This document shows, in pieces, positions 25,594-34,633 of a stretch of 53,826 bases of DNA (its first letter is position 1; each line of letters opens with the position of its first letter). Origin of the DNA: Armatimonadota bacterium (GTDB taxonomy: Bacteria > Bacillota > Desulfotomaculia > Desulfotomaculales > Nap2-2B); assembly GCA_023511535.1 (NCBI GenBank), contig JAIMBK010000013.1:1-53826 (forward strand), in the 5' to 3' direction. Both the position numbers and the translations under genes were made by a program. Below the pieces are notes generated by a model. That model ran no database searches. It was not told the DNA's origin and saw only the letters and a program-made list of their open reading frames with translations.

Positions 25594-26403
25594 TTACCCT
25601 GCTTTACAATCGAGGACGGTCTTCAGCGTATCCGCCCGCAGGCCCACCCGTAAGGCTTCCAGCGCCATTACATCGTGCGGGGGGATATTCCCGAGGTTTA
25701 CATCCGGCCCGAACCTTAAGATCAGTTCCTGTTGCTGGCTTTTCAGCGGCGCTTCCCAGATCAGGAACCGGTGATCATCAATGGCCGAAAGCAGTTCCTC
25801 CAGTTCGCACTCCAGAAAACGGCCCTGTTCGTTATAAATGCCGGCGTTGATTCCGGAATCGCGCCCTTCTAAAATTACCCGGTAGGCCCCATTATCCAGA
25901 TCCTCCTTGATTTGCCTGGCTAACTGGTGGGGCGTTCTCCGCTCTTCCCGGTCTTTTTTGCCTACTTCCGTTAAAACCAGAAAACCCAGTCCGGCTGCCA
26001 TAGCAATTGCTTTTTCTCTCACCTCGCTGTCCAGGGTGATCGTTCCGTCGGAAACTTCGATGGCGGTAAAGCCCAGCTCCCTGGCCAGATGCAGGTATTC
26101 CGCCAGTCTGTTTTGCAGAATGGCTACTTCCAAAAAAGTGCCGCCCGGATAGATTTCAACTCCGAATGATTTAACTAACTGAATTTTTTCGGCTAAAATT
26201 TCTGGGGTATATAAAGCTGAGGTGCCGAAACCAAGCTTGAAAAAGTCGATGTACTGGCTGCAGAGGTGAAGCAAATCGCGCGTTTCCCCCAGGCCCAAGC
26301 CCTTGTCGATAATCATGGTTAATCCTTGCTCCCGTGGCTTTTCCTGCCTGTTGCCCAGGGGGAAACTTAAAATTTCTTTCCATGTTTTGGTTGCCCCATT
26401 CAT
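25594..26403 (-). CDS. comA: Phosphosulfolactate synthase
   Basis: A 269-residue TIM-barrel enzyme that adds sulfite to phosphoenolpyruvate to make (R)-phosphosulfolactate, the first step to coenzyme M in methanogens and to sulfolactate in Bacillus spores. Recognisable segments are YIDFFKLGFGTSALY, IYPGGTFLEVA, AIEVSDGTITL, LTEVGKKD, VILEGRDSGINAGIY and FGPDVNLGNIPPHDVMALE. The ATG at 26403 has AAAGGAGT upstream; an earlier TTG does not. No comB, comC or other sulfonate gene is adjacent. In this context a spore sulfolactate role is the simplest inference. Confidence 0.93.
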   Translation of the reverse strand: MNGATKTWKEILSFPLGNRQEKPREQGLTMIIDKGLGLGETRDLLHLCSQYIDFFKLGFGTSALYTPEILAEKIQLVKSFGVEIYPGGTFLEVAILQNRLAEYLHLARELGFTAIEVSDGTITLDSEVREKAIAMAAGLGFLVLTEVGKKDREERRTPHQLARQIKEDLDNGAYRVILEGRDSGINAGIYNEQGRFLECELEELLSAIDDHRFLIWEAPLKSQQQELILRFGPDVNLGNIPPHDVMALEALRVGLRADTLKTVLDCKAG

Positions 26404-26456
26404 TCCGTTTGACTCCTTTCCCAAGTTTTAAATTCTTCTGACACCTCCCTCGAAAC

Positions 26457-26498
26457 CCAACCCCTAATTCCCATTCCCCCTGATTCCTGATCCCTAAC
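26457..26498. repeat. CCCTAATT heptamer tract
   Basis: Diverged units such as CCCCTAATTC, CCATTCCCCC, TGATTCC and TGATCCC precede a strong Shine-Dalgarno sequence (AAAGGAGGA, 26511-26519). Only a 20-codon frame follows, so the tract may mark the 5' end of a lost gene. Confidence 0.65.
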
Positions 26499-26526
26499 TT
26501 ATTCAGCGCAAAAGGAGGAAGTGACC

Positions 26527-26589
26527 ATGGAAAAAGTAGCAATAACCGGCATAAATGGCTTTATTTTGTGGGTTTGCGGGCGGGATTGA
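26527..26589 (+). pseudogene. Truncated gene start or 20-codon peptide
   Basis: A perfect AAAGGAGG site is followed by ATG 26527 and a frame reading MEKVAITGINGFILWVCGRD before TGA. The first half looks like the beta strand and Gly-turn start of a normal enzyme. Its 3' half overlaps the end of the opposing transporter gene. The simplest reading is the 5' remnant of a gene whose body was lost. A real small peptide is possible. Confidence 0.35.
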
Positions 26590-27877
26590 AAGTGAACATT
26601 GGTTGGGGCTTGCCGGCCGGGACCTGTTCTGTCCGGTCCGGCGGGGTTTTTTCCGTGCCGATGGTAATATCCCCGCTCCGGATCAAAAATGCCGCCAGCA
26701 AGGTGGCCGCCGCGGCCAGGACGGCGCCGCTCCAGAACATAAAGGGCTGCCCCTTGCCCATCAAAAGGCCGAAGAGCGGCGGGCCGAAGGCCACCCCGAA
26801 GAAGCGCACGCTGCCGTAAAGGGAGGTGACCAGCCCCCGCCTTTCGCTGGCCGTGGAACTGGTGATGATTGTATTCAGGCAGGGAAGCGTCAGTCCCGTG
26901 CCTGCGCCGGCGAGGGAGATGGCCACAAAGAAAAAAATGGTTTGCCGGAAGATCCCCAGCGCCGCCAGAGAGGCGGTAATCAGGGCCAGGCCGGCGACCA
27001 CCAGCCATTTCATCAGGGCGGCCTTCTTTTTAATCAGGGTGCCCGTAACGTAAGACGTTGCGCACATGAATAAAACCGGGATGGCCAGGGCCGCCCCTTT
27101 CCGGATGCCGTTGTAATGAAAAACGGTTTCCAGGTGCTCGGATAAAAAGAAAAGGACCCCGAATAAAAGGAGCAGGGCCATCATCCCGCCAAAAAAGGAG
27201 GTCAGCAGCAGCACCGACCTTTTTTCAAAAACTCCGCCGAAAGATTGGAGATACCGGCCGATGCTCCGGGCGGACCGGTTTGCCGGGGGTTCCTTGACCA
27301 GCAGCCAAAGCCCCGCCACGGCTGGTAGCACAGCCAGGGGAAAGAAGAGGAAGGCGGCGTACCAGGTGATTAAGCCCAGCGCGGCGCCCAGGACGGGGCT
27401 GACCACCTTCCCGAAGCCGTTGGCGGCCTCGATAATGCCCAGGGCCCGGGAGCGCCATTTTCCGCCAAAAAGATCGCCGCACAGGGCCATGGCGATGGGC
27501 GCCGTTCCGGCCGCGCCGATCCCCTGGAGAATCCGCCCGCCCAGAATCAAGGAATAAGTTCCGTTCTTGACAAAGACGGCTGTCAACCCGGCCATTACCC
27601 CGCCCAGGCCGTAGAGAATAAGGGAGGGAATAATCACCTTTTTGCGTCCGTAGCGGTCGGACAGAAAGCCGGCCAGAGGGATAATAATACCGGCCGGAAC
27701 AGAAAACAGGGTGATCAGCAGGCTGACCTTAAACTGGGTGAGCTGCAGGGCACTTTTGATGGCCGGCAGGACGGGGATCAACAGGGAATTGCCCAGGACC
27801 ATAATAAAAGGGACGCTGCTTAAGGCGGCCAGGACAGAAGGCTTAAACGCCTCCTTTGCATCAGTGTTCTCCCCCAA
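26561..27877 (-). CDS. Major facilitator superfamily transporter (DHA1-like)
   Basis: A 438-residue protein with 12 hydrophobic segments and a charged central loop (near LVKEPPANRSARSI). The family loop between helices 2 and 3 reads GFLSDRYGRKKVIIP, and the helix 5 motif region reads ANGFGKVVSPVLGAALG, typical of drug:H+ antiporters. The substrate is unknown. The start is TTG with AAGGGG upstream. The comA gene lies downstream on the same strand with a 157-base gap, so a role in exporting a sulfonate is conceivable but unsupported. Confidence 0.9.
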   Translation of the reverse strand: MGENTDAKEAFKPSVLAALSSVPFIMVLGNSLLIPVLPAIKSALQLTQFKVSLLITLFSVPAGIIIPLAGFLSDRYGRKKVIIPSLILYGLGGVMAGLTAVFVKNGTYSLILGGRILQGIGAAGTAPIAMALCGDLFGGKWRSRALGIIEAANGFGKVVSPVLGAALGLITWYAAFLFFPLAVLPAVAGLWLLVKEPPANRSARSIGRYLQSFGGVFEKRSVLLLTSFFGGMMALLLLFGVLFFLSEHLETVFHYNGIRKGAALAIPVLFMCATSYVTGTLIKKKAALMKWLVVAGLALITASLAALGIFRQTIFFFVAISLAGAGTGLTLPCLNTIITSSTASERRGLVTSLYGSVRFFGVAFGPPLFGLLMGKGQPFMFWSGAVLAAAATLLAAFLIRSGDITIGTEKTPPDRTEQVPAGKPQPMFTFNPARKPTK

Positions 27878-28019
27878 AGTTTAAGCCCCTTTGTCAAGAT
27901 AATGATCATGAACATTTTTTCCTTTCTCCCGGAAGGTATGCATTTATCTGCTTCCTCCCACATATGAAATAATAGGTAAAAGCAGCAGGGGATGCCAGGC
28001 GAGGGAAGGAGTTTAAAAA

Positions 28020-28295
28020 ATGTTCTTTTTATTTGACCACACTGTTTTTTTGATGGCCGGGCTGCGCATTTTATCGGCCACCATTGAATTTAGCGCCGCT
28101 CTTTTAATGCTGCATTTCAACCGGCTGGAGACGGCTTTTAAAATCAATTGTTTGCTGGCGATGGTGGGTCCGACGATCTTGCTGACCACGACCACCCTGG
28201 GCCTGGCCGGCCTGGCCGGCCGGCTGGCGCCTTCCACCATGGTTATCATTTTGCTGGGGGTAATTTTAATTATTATCGGCGTGAACAGAATTTAA
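28020..28295 (+). CDS. yqhV: YqhV-like small membrane protein
   Basis: A 91-residue protein with three hydrophobic segments, similar to Bacillus subtilis YqhV (DUF2619). The N-terminus FDHTVFLMAGLRILSATIEF, the GPTILLTTTTLGLAGLAG segment and the closing IIGVNRI fit that family. In Bacillus yqhV lies next to the spoIIIA sporulation operon; here it precedes a lipoprotein gene by 13 bases instead. The function is unknown. ATG 28020 follows GGAAGGAGTTTAAAA. It diverges from the transporter gene with 142 bases between starts. Confidence 0.85.
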   Translation: MFFLFDHTVFLMAGLRILSATIEFSAALLMLHFNRLETAFKINCLLAMVGPTILLTTTTLGLAGLAGRLAPSTMVIILLGVILIIIGVNRI

Positions 28296-28308
28296 AGCAG
28301 GAGACGAG

Positions 28309-29019
28309 GTGAGGCCGGTGAATGTCCGTTTATTTTTGGCGGTGAAGGGAAGGACCCTGTTGGCGATCTTTGGCATCCTTTTTCTGGCCGCTGCCGGATG
28401 CAGTTTTTTCGGCTTGTTCGCGGCGGAAAAAGTGATTCCGGAACAGCTTTTTGCCCAGGCAGTCCAGAAAACTTTGGCCAGCAAGTCTTTTCGCTACCAG
28501 GTGGAGGTGAAAACGGAAAACCAGGGGGTTTTAAGTCAGGTGGAAGGAGCCTGGGTGAGCCCCAACCGGATCCATTTGCAGGGCCAGATGTATAATACGC
28601 CGGTAGAATTCATTCAAGTGGGGGAAACAACCTACCTGAAGGACATCTGGACGAAAAAGTGGCTCGCCTTGGAGGGCAACAAGCTCGGCCAGGCGCAGCT
28701 CTACGTGATGGAACTGGCCCCTTTGGGTTTCATAAACTTTCTCCAGGTGTTTGATCTCCGTTATTGCGGGCGGGAAAAGAGCGCGGCGGGAAAGGCGCTG
28801 GTCCTGGAGTGCCGGCCGCAACTGCCGGAATTCCTGGTCAAGGAAAAGGACCGGGAATACTGGTGCAGGTTGTGGGTTGACGCCAAGGACCGGCGGGTCC
28901 GGCAGGTCCTGCTGCAGCCGGCGGAACCCGGGGCGAAAAACCTGCCTGCTGTTTTGGTCAGGTTTTGGGACTACGACCGGGACATCGCCATCGCTCCGCC
29001 TCACCCGGAAAAAAGTTAA
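28309..29019 (+). CDS. Putative lipoprotein with LolA/LppX-like fold
   Basis: A 236-residue protein with an N-terminal hydrophobic run ending in the lipobox AAGC (Cys31), hence membrane-anchored outside the cell. The mature part begins IPEQLFAQAVQKTLASKSFR, then YQVEVKTENQG, VEFIQVGETTYLKD and a late YWCRLWVDAKDRRVRQVLL strand. This pattern resembles the half-barrel lipoproteins of the LolA/LppX type, which bind lipids or sense sigma factor regulators. The GTG start follows AGGAGACGAG. It follows yqhV by 13 bases and precedes hpt; the strong promoter at 29088 separates it from hpt. Confidence 0.75.
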   Translation: MRPVNVRLFLAVKGRTLLAIFGILFLAAAGCSFFGLFAAEKVIPEQLFAQAVQKTLASKSFRYQVEVKTENQGVLSQVEGAWVSPNRIHLQGQMYNTPVEFIQVGETTYLKDIWTKKWLALEGNKLGQAQLYVMELAPLGFINFLQVFDLRYCGREKSAAGKALVLECRPQLPEFLVKEKDREYWCRLWVDAKDRRVRQVLLQPAEPGAKNLPAVLVRFWDYDRDIAIAPPHPEKS

Positions 29020-29087
29020 GATTGCAAGACCGGCTCGTGCAGAGTAAAATAAGGATAGGCAAAGTCGTGAAAAGGCGAACCATTTCA

Positions 29088-29117
29088 TTGACTATTCCGG
29101 TGCTTGCCTGTTATAAT
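29088..29117 (+). promoter_or_regulatory. Strong sigma-A promoter upstream of hpt
   Basis: TTGACT (29088-29093), an 18-base spacer and a perfect TATAAT (29112-29117) lie in the gap before hpt. This is the best vegetative promoter match I noticed in the window and probably drives hpt, guaA and perhaps the pur genes beyond. No purine riboswitch is visible between it and the start codon. Confidence 0.8.
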
Positions 29118-29162
29118 TACTCCGGTTTGAGATCCGAACGCGGCGGCGAAGGGGTGAACGCC

Positions 29163-29702
29163 GTGCATTCCCACATGGAAAAAGTATTGCTGACCGAAGA
29201 TGAAATTCAGCGCCGGGTCCGGCAAATGGCCGGGCAAATTTCCGCCGACTACGCCGGAAAGGAGCCTTTACTGGTCGGAATCCTGAAGGGGGCCTTTATT
29301 TTTTTGGCGGATTTGGTGCGTAATTTAACGATTCCCGTTCGCCTGGACTTTATGGCCGTTTCCAGTTACGGCAGCGCCAGCGAATCCACCGGCGCGGTGC
29401 GGATTTTAAAGGATCTGGACCAGAGCATTGAAGGGGTGCACGTGCTGCTCGTCGAGGATATCGTGGATACCGGTCTGACCCTGAATTATCTGATGGAAAA
29501 TTTGCGCGCCCGCGGGCCGGCCACCTTGAAGGTCTGCACCTTGCTGGACAAGCCAGGCCGGCGGCTGGTGAAAGTAGAGCCCGACTACAACGGTTTTGCC
29601 ATCCCGGATGAATTTGTGGTCGGCTACGGACTGGACTACAACGGCAGTTACCGTTATTTACGGGACATTATGGTCCTGAAAAGGGAAGTATACGCCCGGT
29701 AG
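29163..29702 (+). CDS. hpt: Hypoxanthine phosphoribosyltransferase
   Basis: A 179-residue type I phosphoribosyltransferase that salvages hypoxanthine and guanine to IMP and GMP. The PRPP-binding loop is VLLVEDIVDTGLTL. Other marks are VGILKGAFIFLADLVR, FMAVSSYGSA near the flexible loop, and the purine-contacting VGYGLDYNGSYR. The start is taken as GTG 29163 with GAAGGGG upstream; ATG 29175 (MEKVLLTEDEI) and GTG 29154 are alternatives, and the frame is open further upstream without a site. guaA follows after 9 bases. Confidence 0.95.
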   Translation: MHSHMEKVLLTEDEIQRRVRQMAGQISADYAGKEPLLVGILKGAFIFLADLVRNLTIPVRLDFMAVSSYGSASESTGAVRILKDLDQSIEGVHVLLVEDIVDTGLTLNYLMENLRARGPATLKVCTLLDKPGRRLVKVEPDYNGFAIPDEFVVGYGLDYNGSYRYLRDIMVLKREVYAR

Positions 29703-29711
29703 GAGGAAAAA

Positions 29712-31256
29712 ATGCAGCTGCAGCCGGAAAAAGAACTGGTCGTCGTTTTGGACTTCGGCGGCCAGTACAGCCACCTGATCGCCCGGCGCATCCGGGAGAG
29801 CAGGGTTTTTTGCGAAATGCTGCCCTACCATACCCCGCTTGCGGAGATCAAAGCCAGATCTCCCCGCGGGATCGTTTTTTCCGGAGGGCCGGCCAGCGTT
29901 TATCAAGACGGGGCGCCCCAAGGCGACCCCGGCATTTATGAGCTGGGCATTCCCATTTTAGGGATTTGCTACGGGATGCAACTGATGACCCTCCAGCTCG
30001 GCGGCGTGGTGGCCCCCGCGGAGTACAGGGAGTACGGTAAGGCCGCCCTGGAGGTGCTGGCGCCCGATCAAATTTTGCAGGGGCTCGCTCCCCGGGAGCA
30101 GTGCTGGATGAGCCACGGGGACCGGGTGGAGGCGGCGCCCCCGGGTTTTCAAGTTCTCGCCCGGACGGAGCAGGCACCGGTAGCCGCCATTGCCCACGAG
30201 CAAAAGAAAATTTACGGCGTGCAGTTCCACCCGGAAGTGGTGCATACGCCAAAGGGAAAAGCGATTCTGGAAAATTTCCTGTATGGCGTATGCGGGTGCA
30301 GCGGTTTATGGACAATGGGCTCTTTTATCGAGCGCGCCACGGAGGAGATCAAAGAACGGACGGGCGAAGGCCGGGCAATCTGCGCCTTAAGCGGCGGGGT
30401 GGATTCTTCGGTGGCGGCGGTGCTGGTTCACCGGGCCATCGGTGACCGGTTAAGTTGCGTCTTTGTCAACCACGGCCTGCTCCGGAAAGGCGAGCCGGAG
30501 CAGGTTGTCCGGACGTTTCAAGATCAATTCGGAATAAAACTGATTTACGTGGACGCGACGCAAAGATTTCTCGAGCGCCTGGCGGGAGTGGTTGATCCGG
30601 AGCGCAAGCGGAAGATCATCGGGGAGCAGTTTATCCGGGTTTTTGAAGAGGAAGCCCGGAAATTGGGGAAAGTAGATTTTTTAGTGCAGGGCACCCTCTA
30701 TCCCGACGTGGTGGAAAGCGGCACGGCTACCGCCGCGGTGATCAAAACCCACCACAATGTGGGCGGGCTGCCGGAAGATATGCGGCTTAAGCTCATCGAG
30801 CCCCTGCGCTGGCTGTTTAAAGACGAAGTGCGGGCGCTGGGTTTGGAGTTGGGCCTGCCCGAGGAAGTAATCTGGCGCCAGCCTTTCCCGGGACCGGGGC
30901 TGGCCGTGCGCATTTTGGGGGAAGTAACCGGGGAGCGGCTCGCCCTTTTGAGGGAAGCCGATGCCATCGTCACGTCCGAAATCAAAGCGGCCGGGCTGCA
31001 CAGGGAGGTCTGGCAGTACTTTGCCGTGCTCACGGATTTGCGCAGCGTCGGCGTGATGGGGGACGGGCGGACTTACGGCTACACCGTTGCGGTGCGGGCC
31101 GTCACCAGCGAAGACGCCATGACGGCGGACTGGGCGCGCCTGCCTTTTGAGGTGCTGGAGCGCATCTCCAACCGCATTGTGAACGAGGTGCCCGGGATTA
31201 ACCGGGTGGTTTACGACATCACCTCCAAGCCGCCGGCCACCATCGAGTGGGAGTAA
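29712..31256 (+). CDS. guaA: GMP synthase (glutamine-hydrolysing)
   Basis: A 514-residue enzyme that converts XMP to GMP. The N-terminal class I amidotransferase has the nucleophile Cys86 in GICYGMQLM and His/Glu in [11 protein letters not shown]. The synthetase half has the PP-loop [15 protein letters not shown], and the dimerisation end closes with [14 protein letters not shown]. The length and order are standard. ATG 29712 follows GTAGGAGGAAAA directly behind hpt, forming a purine-nucleotide pair. purE is 68 bases downstream, across a GTCGTCG heptamer tract. Confidence 0.98.
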   Translation: MQLQPEKELVVVLDFGGQYSHLIARRIRESRVFCEMLPYHTPLAEIKARSPRGIVFSGGPASVYQDGAPQGDPGIYELGIPILGICYGMQLMTLQLGGVVAPAEYREYGKAALEVLAPDQILQGLAPREQCWMSHGDRVEAAPPGFQVLARTEQAPVAAIAHEQKKIYGVQFHPEVVHTPKGKAILENFLYGVCGCSGLWTMGSFIERATEEIKERTGEGRAICALSGGVDSSVAAVLVHRAIGDRLSCVFVNHGLLRKGEPEQVVRTFQDQFGIKLIYVDATQRFLERLAGVVDPERKRKIIGEQFIRVFEEEARKLGKVDFLVQGTLYPDVVESGTATAAVIKTHHNVGGLPEDMRLKLIEPLRWLFKDEVRALGLELGLPEEVIWRQPFPGPGLAVRILGEVTGERLALLREADAIVTSEIKAAGLHREVWQYFAVLTDLRSVGVMGDGRTYGYTVAVRAVTSEDAMTADWARLPFEVLERISNRIVNEVPGINRVVYDITSKPPATIEWE

Positions 31257-31261
31257 AACCA

Positions 31262-31289
31262 GTCGTCGGTCGTCGGTTGTCGGTCGTCA
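31262..31289. repeat. GTCGTCG heptamer tract, four units
   Basis: Four units (GTCGTCG, GTCGTCG, GTTGTCG, GTCGTCA) lie between guaA and purE. Related tracts are at 31841-31868, 41139-41160 and, in reverse sense, 43010-43039. Confidence 0.85.
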
Positions 31290-31324
31290 GAACTGGAAAG
31301 ACAATGGGGAAGTGATGTTTAATA

Positions 31325-31882
31325 ATGGCAAGGCCTTTGGTGGGAGTAGTTGTGGGCAGCGACTCCGACCTTCCCGTCATCAAAGATGCCTGCGCAATGC
31401 TTGATCAACTGGGGATCGTCCACGAGGTGGTGATCGCCTCTGCTCACCGGACGCCGGAAAAGGCGGTTGGTTACGCCAGATCCGCGGCGGAGCGGGGCCT
31501 GCAGGTAATTATCGCCGCCGCCGGGGGAGCAGCCCACCTGCCCGGCGTGCTGGCCGCGCATACCTGTTTGCCGGTAATCGGCGTTCCCATCCAGACGGGA
31601 GCGTTAAACGGCGTGGACGCCCTTTATTCCATCGTCCAGATGCCGGCCGGCGTTCCCGTGGCGACGGTAGCCATCAACGGGGCGAAAAACGCCGCCCTGC
31701 TGGCCGCCCGGATTATCGGCGCCGCCGATCCGGCGGTGCGGGAAAAAGTCGTCCGGTATAAAGAAGATCTGGCCGCCCGGGTGGAGGCCAAAGCGGCCCG
31801 GCTGGCCGAACTGGGCATCGACCGCTACCTGGGGGAAGGGAAGTCGGAAGTCGGAGGTCGGAAGTCGGAAACGAAACAGTAA
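31325..31882 (+). CDS. purE: N5-carboxyaminoimidazole ribonucleotide mutase
   Basis: This 185-residue class I PurE moves the carboxyl group of N5-CAIR to C4 in purine synthesis. Motifs include VVVGSDSDLPVIKDA, the active-site His in SAHRTPEK, and AAAGGAAHLPGVLA. The protein is about 15 residues longer than usual. After the expected end (ELGIDRYL) the last residues, GEGKSEVGGRKSETKQ, are encoded by four AAGTCGG heptamers, so the repeat has lengthened the gene. ATG 31325 is preceded by GGGGAAGTG. purK, needed for class I PurE to have a substrate, is not in the window. Confidence 0.96.
   Translation: MARPLVGVVVGSDSDLPVIKDACAMLDQLGIVHEVVIASAHRTPEKAVGYARSAAERGLQVIIAAAGGAAHLPGVLAAHTCLPVIGVPIQTGALNGVDALYSIVQMPAGVPVATVAINGAKNAALLAARIIGAADPAVREKVVRYKEDLAARVEAKAARLAELGIDRYLGEGKSEVGGRKSETKQ
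31841..31868 (+). repeat. AAGTCGG heptamer tract inside the 3' end of purE
   Basis: Four 7-base units (AAGTCGG, AAGTCGG, AGGTCGG, AAGTCGG) encode the tail of PurE. Since 7 is not a multiple of 3, gain or loss of a unit would shift the frame and change where PurE ends. Confidence 0.85.
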
Positions 31883-31926
31883 AATTTTTTGCATTTCCAA
31901 ACCCTGTTTTCCGAGGAGTTAAAGTT

Positions 31927-33219
31927 ATGATCGAACGCTACACGCTGCCCGAAATGAAAGAAATCTGGTCGGAAGAAAGCAAATTTAAAACCTGGCTCGC
32001 GGTGGAAATCTACGCCTGCGAAGCCCAGGCCGAACGCGGCCTGGTCCCGCCGGAGGCTTTGCGGGAAATCAAGACCAGGGCCAATTTCAACATTCCGCGC
32101 ATCAATGAAATCGAGGCCGTCGTCAACCACGACGTCATCGCCTTTCTGACCTGCGTCGGGGAATATGTGGGCGAAGCCTCCAAATATATTCACCTGGGCC
32201 TCACTTCCTACGACGTGGTCGACACCGCCCTGTCCGTCCGGATGAAAAAAGCGGGCGAACAAATTTTGCGCCGCCTGCAGGATCTGCGCGCGGCCTTAAT
32301 CGAAAAAGCACAGGAGCACAGATATACCCTGATGATGGGGCGCACCCACGGGGTCCACGCCGAACCCATCACCTTCGGTTTAAAAATGCTGCTCTGGGCG
32401 GCGGAAGTGGAGCGGTGCAGCGGACGGATGCAAAAGGCCGTCGACGCGATCAGCGTGGGGAAGCTTTCCGGGGCGGTAGGCACCTACGCCACCATCGATC
32501 CCGGCGTCGAAGAATACGTCTGCCGGCGCCTGGGGCTGCGCCCGGCGCGCGTCTCCACCCAGATCCTGCAGAGGGACCGCCATGCCGAATACCTGGCCGC
32601 CATTGCGGTAATCGGAAGCTCCCTGGAAAAATTTGCCCAGGAAATCAGGCACCTGCAGCGCACCGAAGTGCTGGAGGCCGAAGAATTTTTTGCCAAAGGA
32701 CAAAAGGGTTCTTCGGCCATGCCGCATAAACGCAACCCCATTGTATCGGAAAGGATCTGCGGACTGGCCCGGCTCTTGCGGGGCAATGCCCTGGCGGCCA
32801 TGGAAAACGTGGCCCTCTGGCACGAGCGGGACATCTCGCACTCCTCGGTGGAACGGGTAATTATCCCGGACAGCACCATTGCCCTGGATTACATGCTTTA
32901 TAAAACCACCGAAATGATTAAAAATTTGCTCGTTTATCCCGAAAGAATGGCGGAAAACCTCCGGCGCAGCCACGGCCTGGTTTTTTCCCAGCGGGTCCTG
33001 CTGGCCCTGATTGAAAAGGGCTTAACGCGGGAGGAAGCGTACGCCCTGGTCCAGCGCAACGCCATGGAATCCTGGAGCAAGGGCCGGGATTTTCAGGATC
33101 TCCTGAAAGCAGATCCGGAGGTAACCAGAAACCTGCCGCCCGGGGAAATCGAAAAGTTGTTTGATTACAACTATTACCTTAAAAATATCGACGTTATTTA
33201 CCGGCGGTTCGGCTTGTAA
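31927..33219 (+). CDS. purB: Adenylosuccinate lyase
   Basis: A 430-residue fumarase-superfamily enzyme that acts twice in purine synthesis, on SAICAR and on adenylosuccinate. It has the signature loop GSSAMPHKRNP with the catalytic Ser. The other superfamily blocks are SKYIHLGLTSYDVVDT and MMGRTHGVHAEPITFG. It is the short bacterial type of normal length. ATG 31927 follows GAGGAGTTAAAGTT. purF begins 14 bases after the stop. The product of PurE needs PurC before PurB can act; purC is absent here. Confidence 0.97.
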   Translation: MIERYTLPEMKEIWSEESKFKTWLAVEIYACEAQAERGLVPPEALREIKTRANFNIPRINEIEAVVNHDVIAFLTCVGEYVGEASKYIHLGLTSYDVVDTALSVRMKKAGEQILRRLQDLRAALIEKAQEHRYTLMMGRTHGVHAEPITFGLKMLLWAAEVERCSGRMQKAVDAISVGKLSGAVGTYATIDPGVEEYVCRRLGLRPARVSTQILQRDRHAEYLAAIAVIGSSLEKFAQEIRHLQRTEVLEAEEFFAKGQKGSSAMPHKRNPIVSERICGLARLLRGNALAAMENVALWHERDISHSSVERVIIPDSTIALDYMLYKTTEMIKNLLVYPERMAENLRRSHGLVFSQRVLLALIEKGLTREEAYALVQRNAMESWSKGRDFQDLLKADPEVTRNLPPGEIEKLFDYNYYLKNIDVIYRRFGL

Positions 33220-33233
33220 GGGAGACGGCTGGA

Positions 33234-34631
33234 GTGGAGAAGTTAAAAGAGGCGTGCGGTATTTTCGGAATTTATGCTCCCGGAAAAGATGTCGCCCGGT
33301 TGACCTATTACGGGCTGTACGCCCTGCAGCACCGGGGCCAGGAAAGCGCGGGAATCGCCGTGGCCGACGGACGCAAGATCAGCCTGTACAAAGGAATGGG
33401 TCTGGTGCCGGAAGTTTTCGGCGGTCAGGAAATAGATAATTTCAGCGGTCACCTGGCGATCGGGCACGTCCGTTATTCCACCACCGGCGCCAGCCAGCCG
33501 ATTAACGCCCAGCCGCTGGTCTTCCGGTATTCGGGCGGCATGATCGGCCTGGCCCACAACGGGAACCTGACCAATGCTGCTGAGTTAAGCGCCAGTCTTA
33601 CTTCCACCGGTTCCGTTTTTCAAACGACCACCGACAGCGAAGTAATCGTCAACTTAATCGCCCGGTACAGCCAGACGGGACTGGTCAACGCCCTGATGAA
33701 GTGCATGATTTCCCTGGCCGGCGCCTATTCGCTGGTGATTTTAACGGAAAATCAACTTTTGGCCGTCCGTGATCCCTACGGTTTTCGCCCGTTGTGCGTC
33801 GGCGAACTGGAAGACGCCCAGGGGTACGTGGTGGCCTCGGAGTCCTGCGCCCTGGATACCGTTGGGGCGCGTTTCATCCGGGACGTCGCCCCGGGGGAAA
33901 TTGTCATTATCGACGGGGAAGGGCTTGCTTCCGTGCAGGGGCAACCGGGCAGGAAAAATGCCCACTGCATCTTTGAATACATTTACTTTGCCCGCCCGGA
34001 CAGCTGCCTCGACGGCTTCCCCGTAAATCAGGTGCGCCGGTTGATGGGCCGCCGCCTGGCCGAAGAATATCCGGTGCGGGCCGACCTGGTCATTCCCGTG
34101 CCCGACTCGGGGGTTTCGGCGGCCCGCGGCTACGCGGAAGCTTCCGGGATTCCTTTTGAGGAAGGATTGATGAAAAACAGGTATATCGGCCGCACTTTCA
34201 TCCAGCCCAGCCAGGATATGCGGGACCTGGGCGTGCGTTTAAAGTTGAATCCGGCGCGCGAAATTCTGGCCGGAAAAAGCGTGGTCATGGTGGACGACTC
34301 GCTGGTGCGCGGCACGACGAGCGGTAAAATCGTCAAGATGCTTAAAGAGTGCGGAGTAAAAGAAGTGCATTTGCTCTTGAGTTCGCCGCCCATCGTCCAT
34401 TCCTGTTACTACGGAATAGATACGTCCAACCGGGGTGAATTGATTGCCGCCCAAAAGCCCATCGAGGAGATCCGCCGGTTTATCGGGGCGGACGGCCTCC
34501 ATTACCTGAGCCTGGAAGGCATGCTCGACATCTTTGGAGAACGCCGGAATGATTTTTGTACCGCCTGTTTTTCCGGAGACTATCCGGTAAAGATTCCGTC
34601 GTCCGCCAGGGGAAAGGATGCTCTGGAATAA
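33234..34631 (+). CDS. purF: Amidophosphoribosyltransferase
   Basis: A 465-residue enzyme that makes phosphoribosylamine from PRPP and glutamine, the first committed purine step. Seven residues precede Cys8 ([12 protein letters not shown]), the N-terminal nucleophile after propeptide removal. The PRPP site is [17 protein letters not shown]. Cysteines in [17 protein letters not shown] and the late [10 protein letters not shown] match the Bacillus-type enzyme that binds a structural, oxygen-labile [4Fe-4S] cluster. The start is GTG after GGAGACGGCTGGA. purM starts 2 bases after the stop. Confidence 0.97.
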   Translation: MEKLKEACGIFGIYAPGKDVARLTYYGLYALQHRGQESAGIAVADGRKISLYKGMGLVPEVFGGQEIDNFSGHLAIGHVRYSTTGASQPINAQPLVFRYSGGMIGLAHNGNLTNAAELSASLTSTGSVFQTTTDSEVIVNLIARYSQTGLVNALMKCMISLAGAYSLVILTENQLLAVRDPYGFRPLCVGELEDAQGYVVASESCALDTVGARFIRDVAPGEIVIIDGEGLASVQGQPGRKNAHCIFEYIYFARPDSCLDGFPVNQVRRLMGRRLAEEYPVRADLVIPVPDSGVSAARGYAEASGIPFEEGLMKNRYIGRTFIQPSQDMRDLGVRLKLNPAREILAGKSVVMVDDSLVRGTTSGKIVKMLKECGVKEVHLLLSSPPIVHSCYYGIDTSNRGELIAAQKPIEEIRRFIGADGLHYLSLEGMLDIFGERRNDFCTACFSGDYPVKIPSSARGKDALE

Positions 34632-34633
34632 TC

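Noticed and set aside
29020-29162. Purine riboswitch before hpt-guaA
   Set aside because: The region after the promoter is only about 45 bases long and lacks the three-stem purine aptamer pattern.
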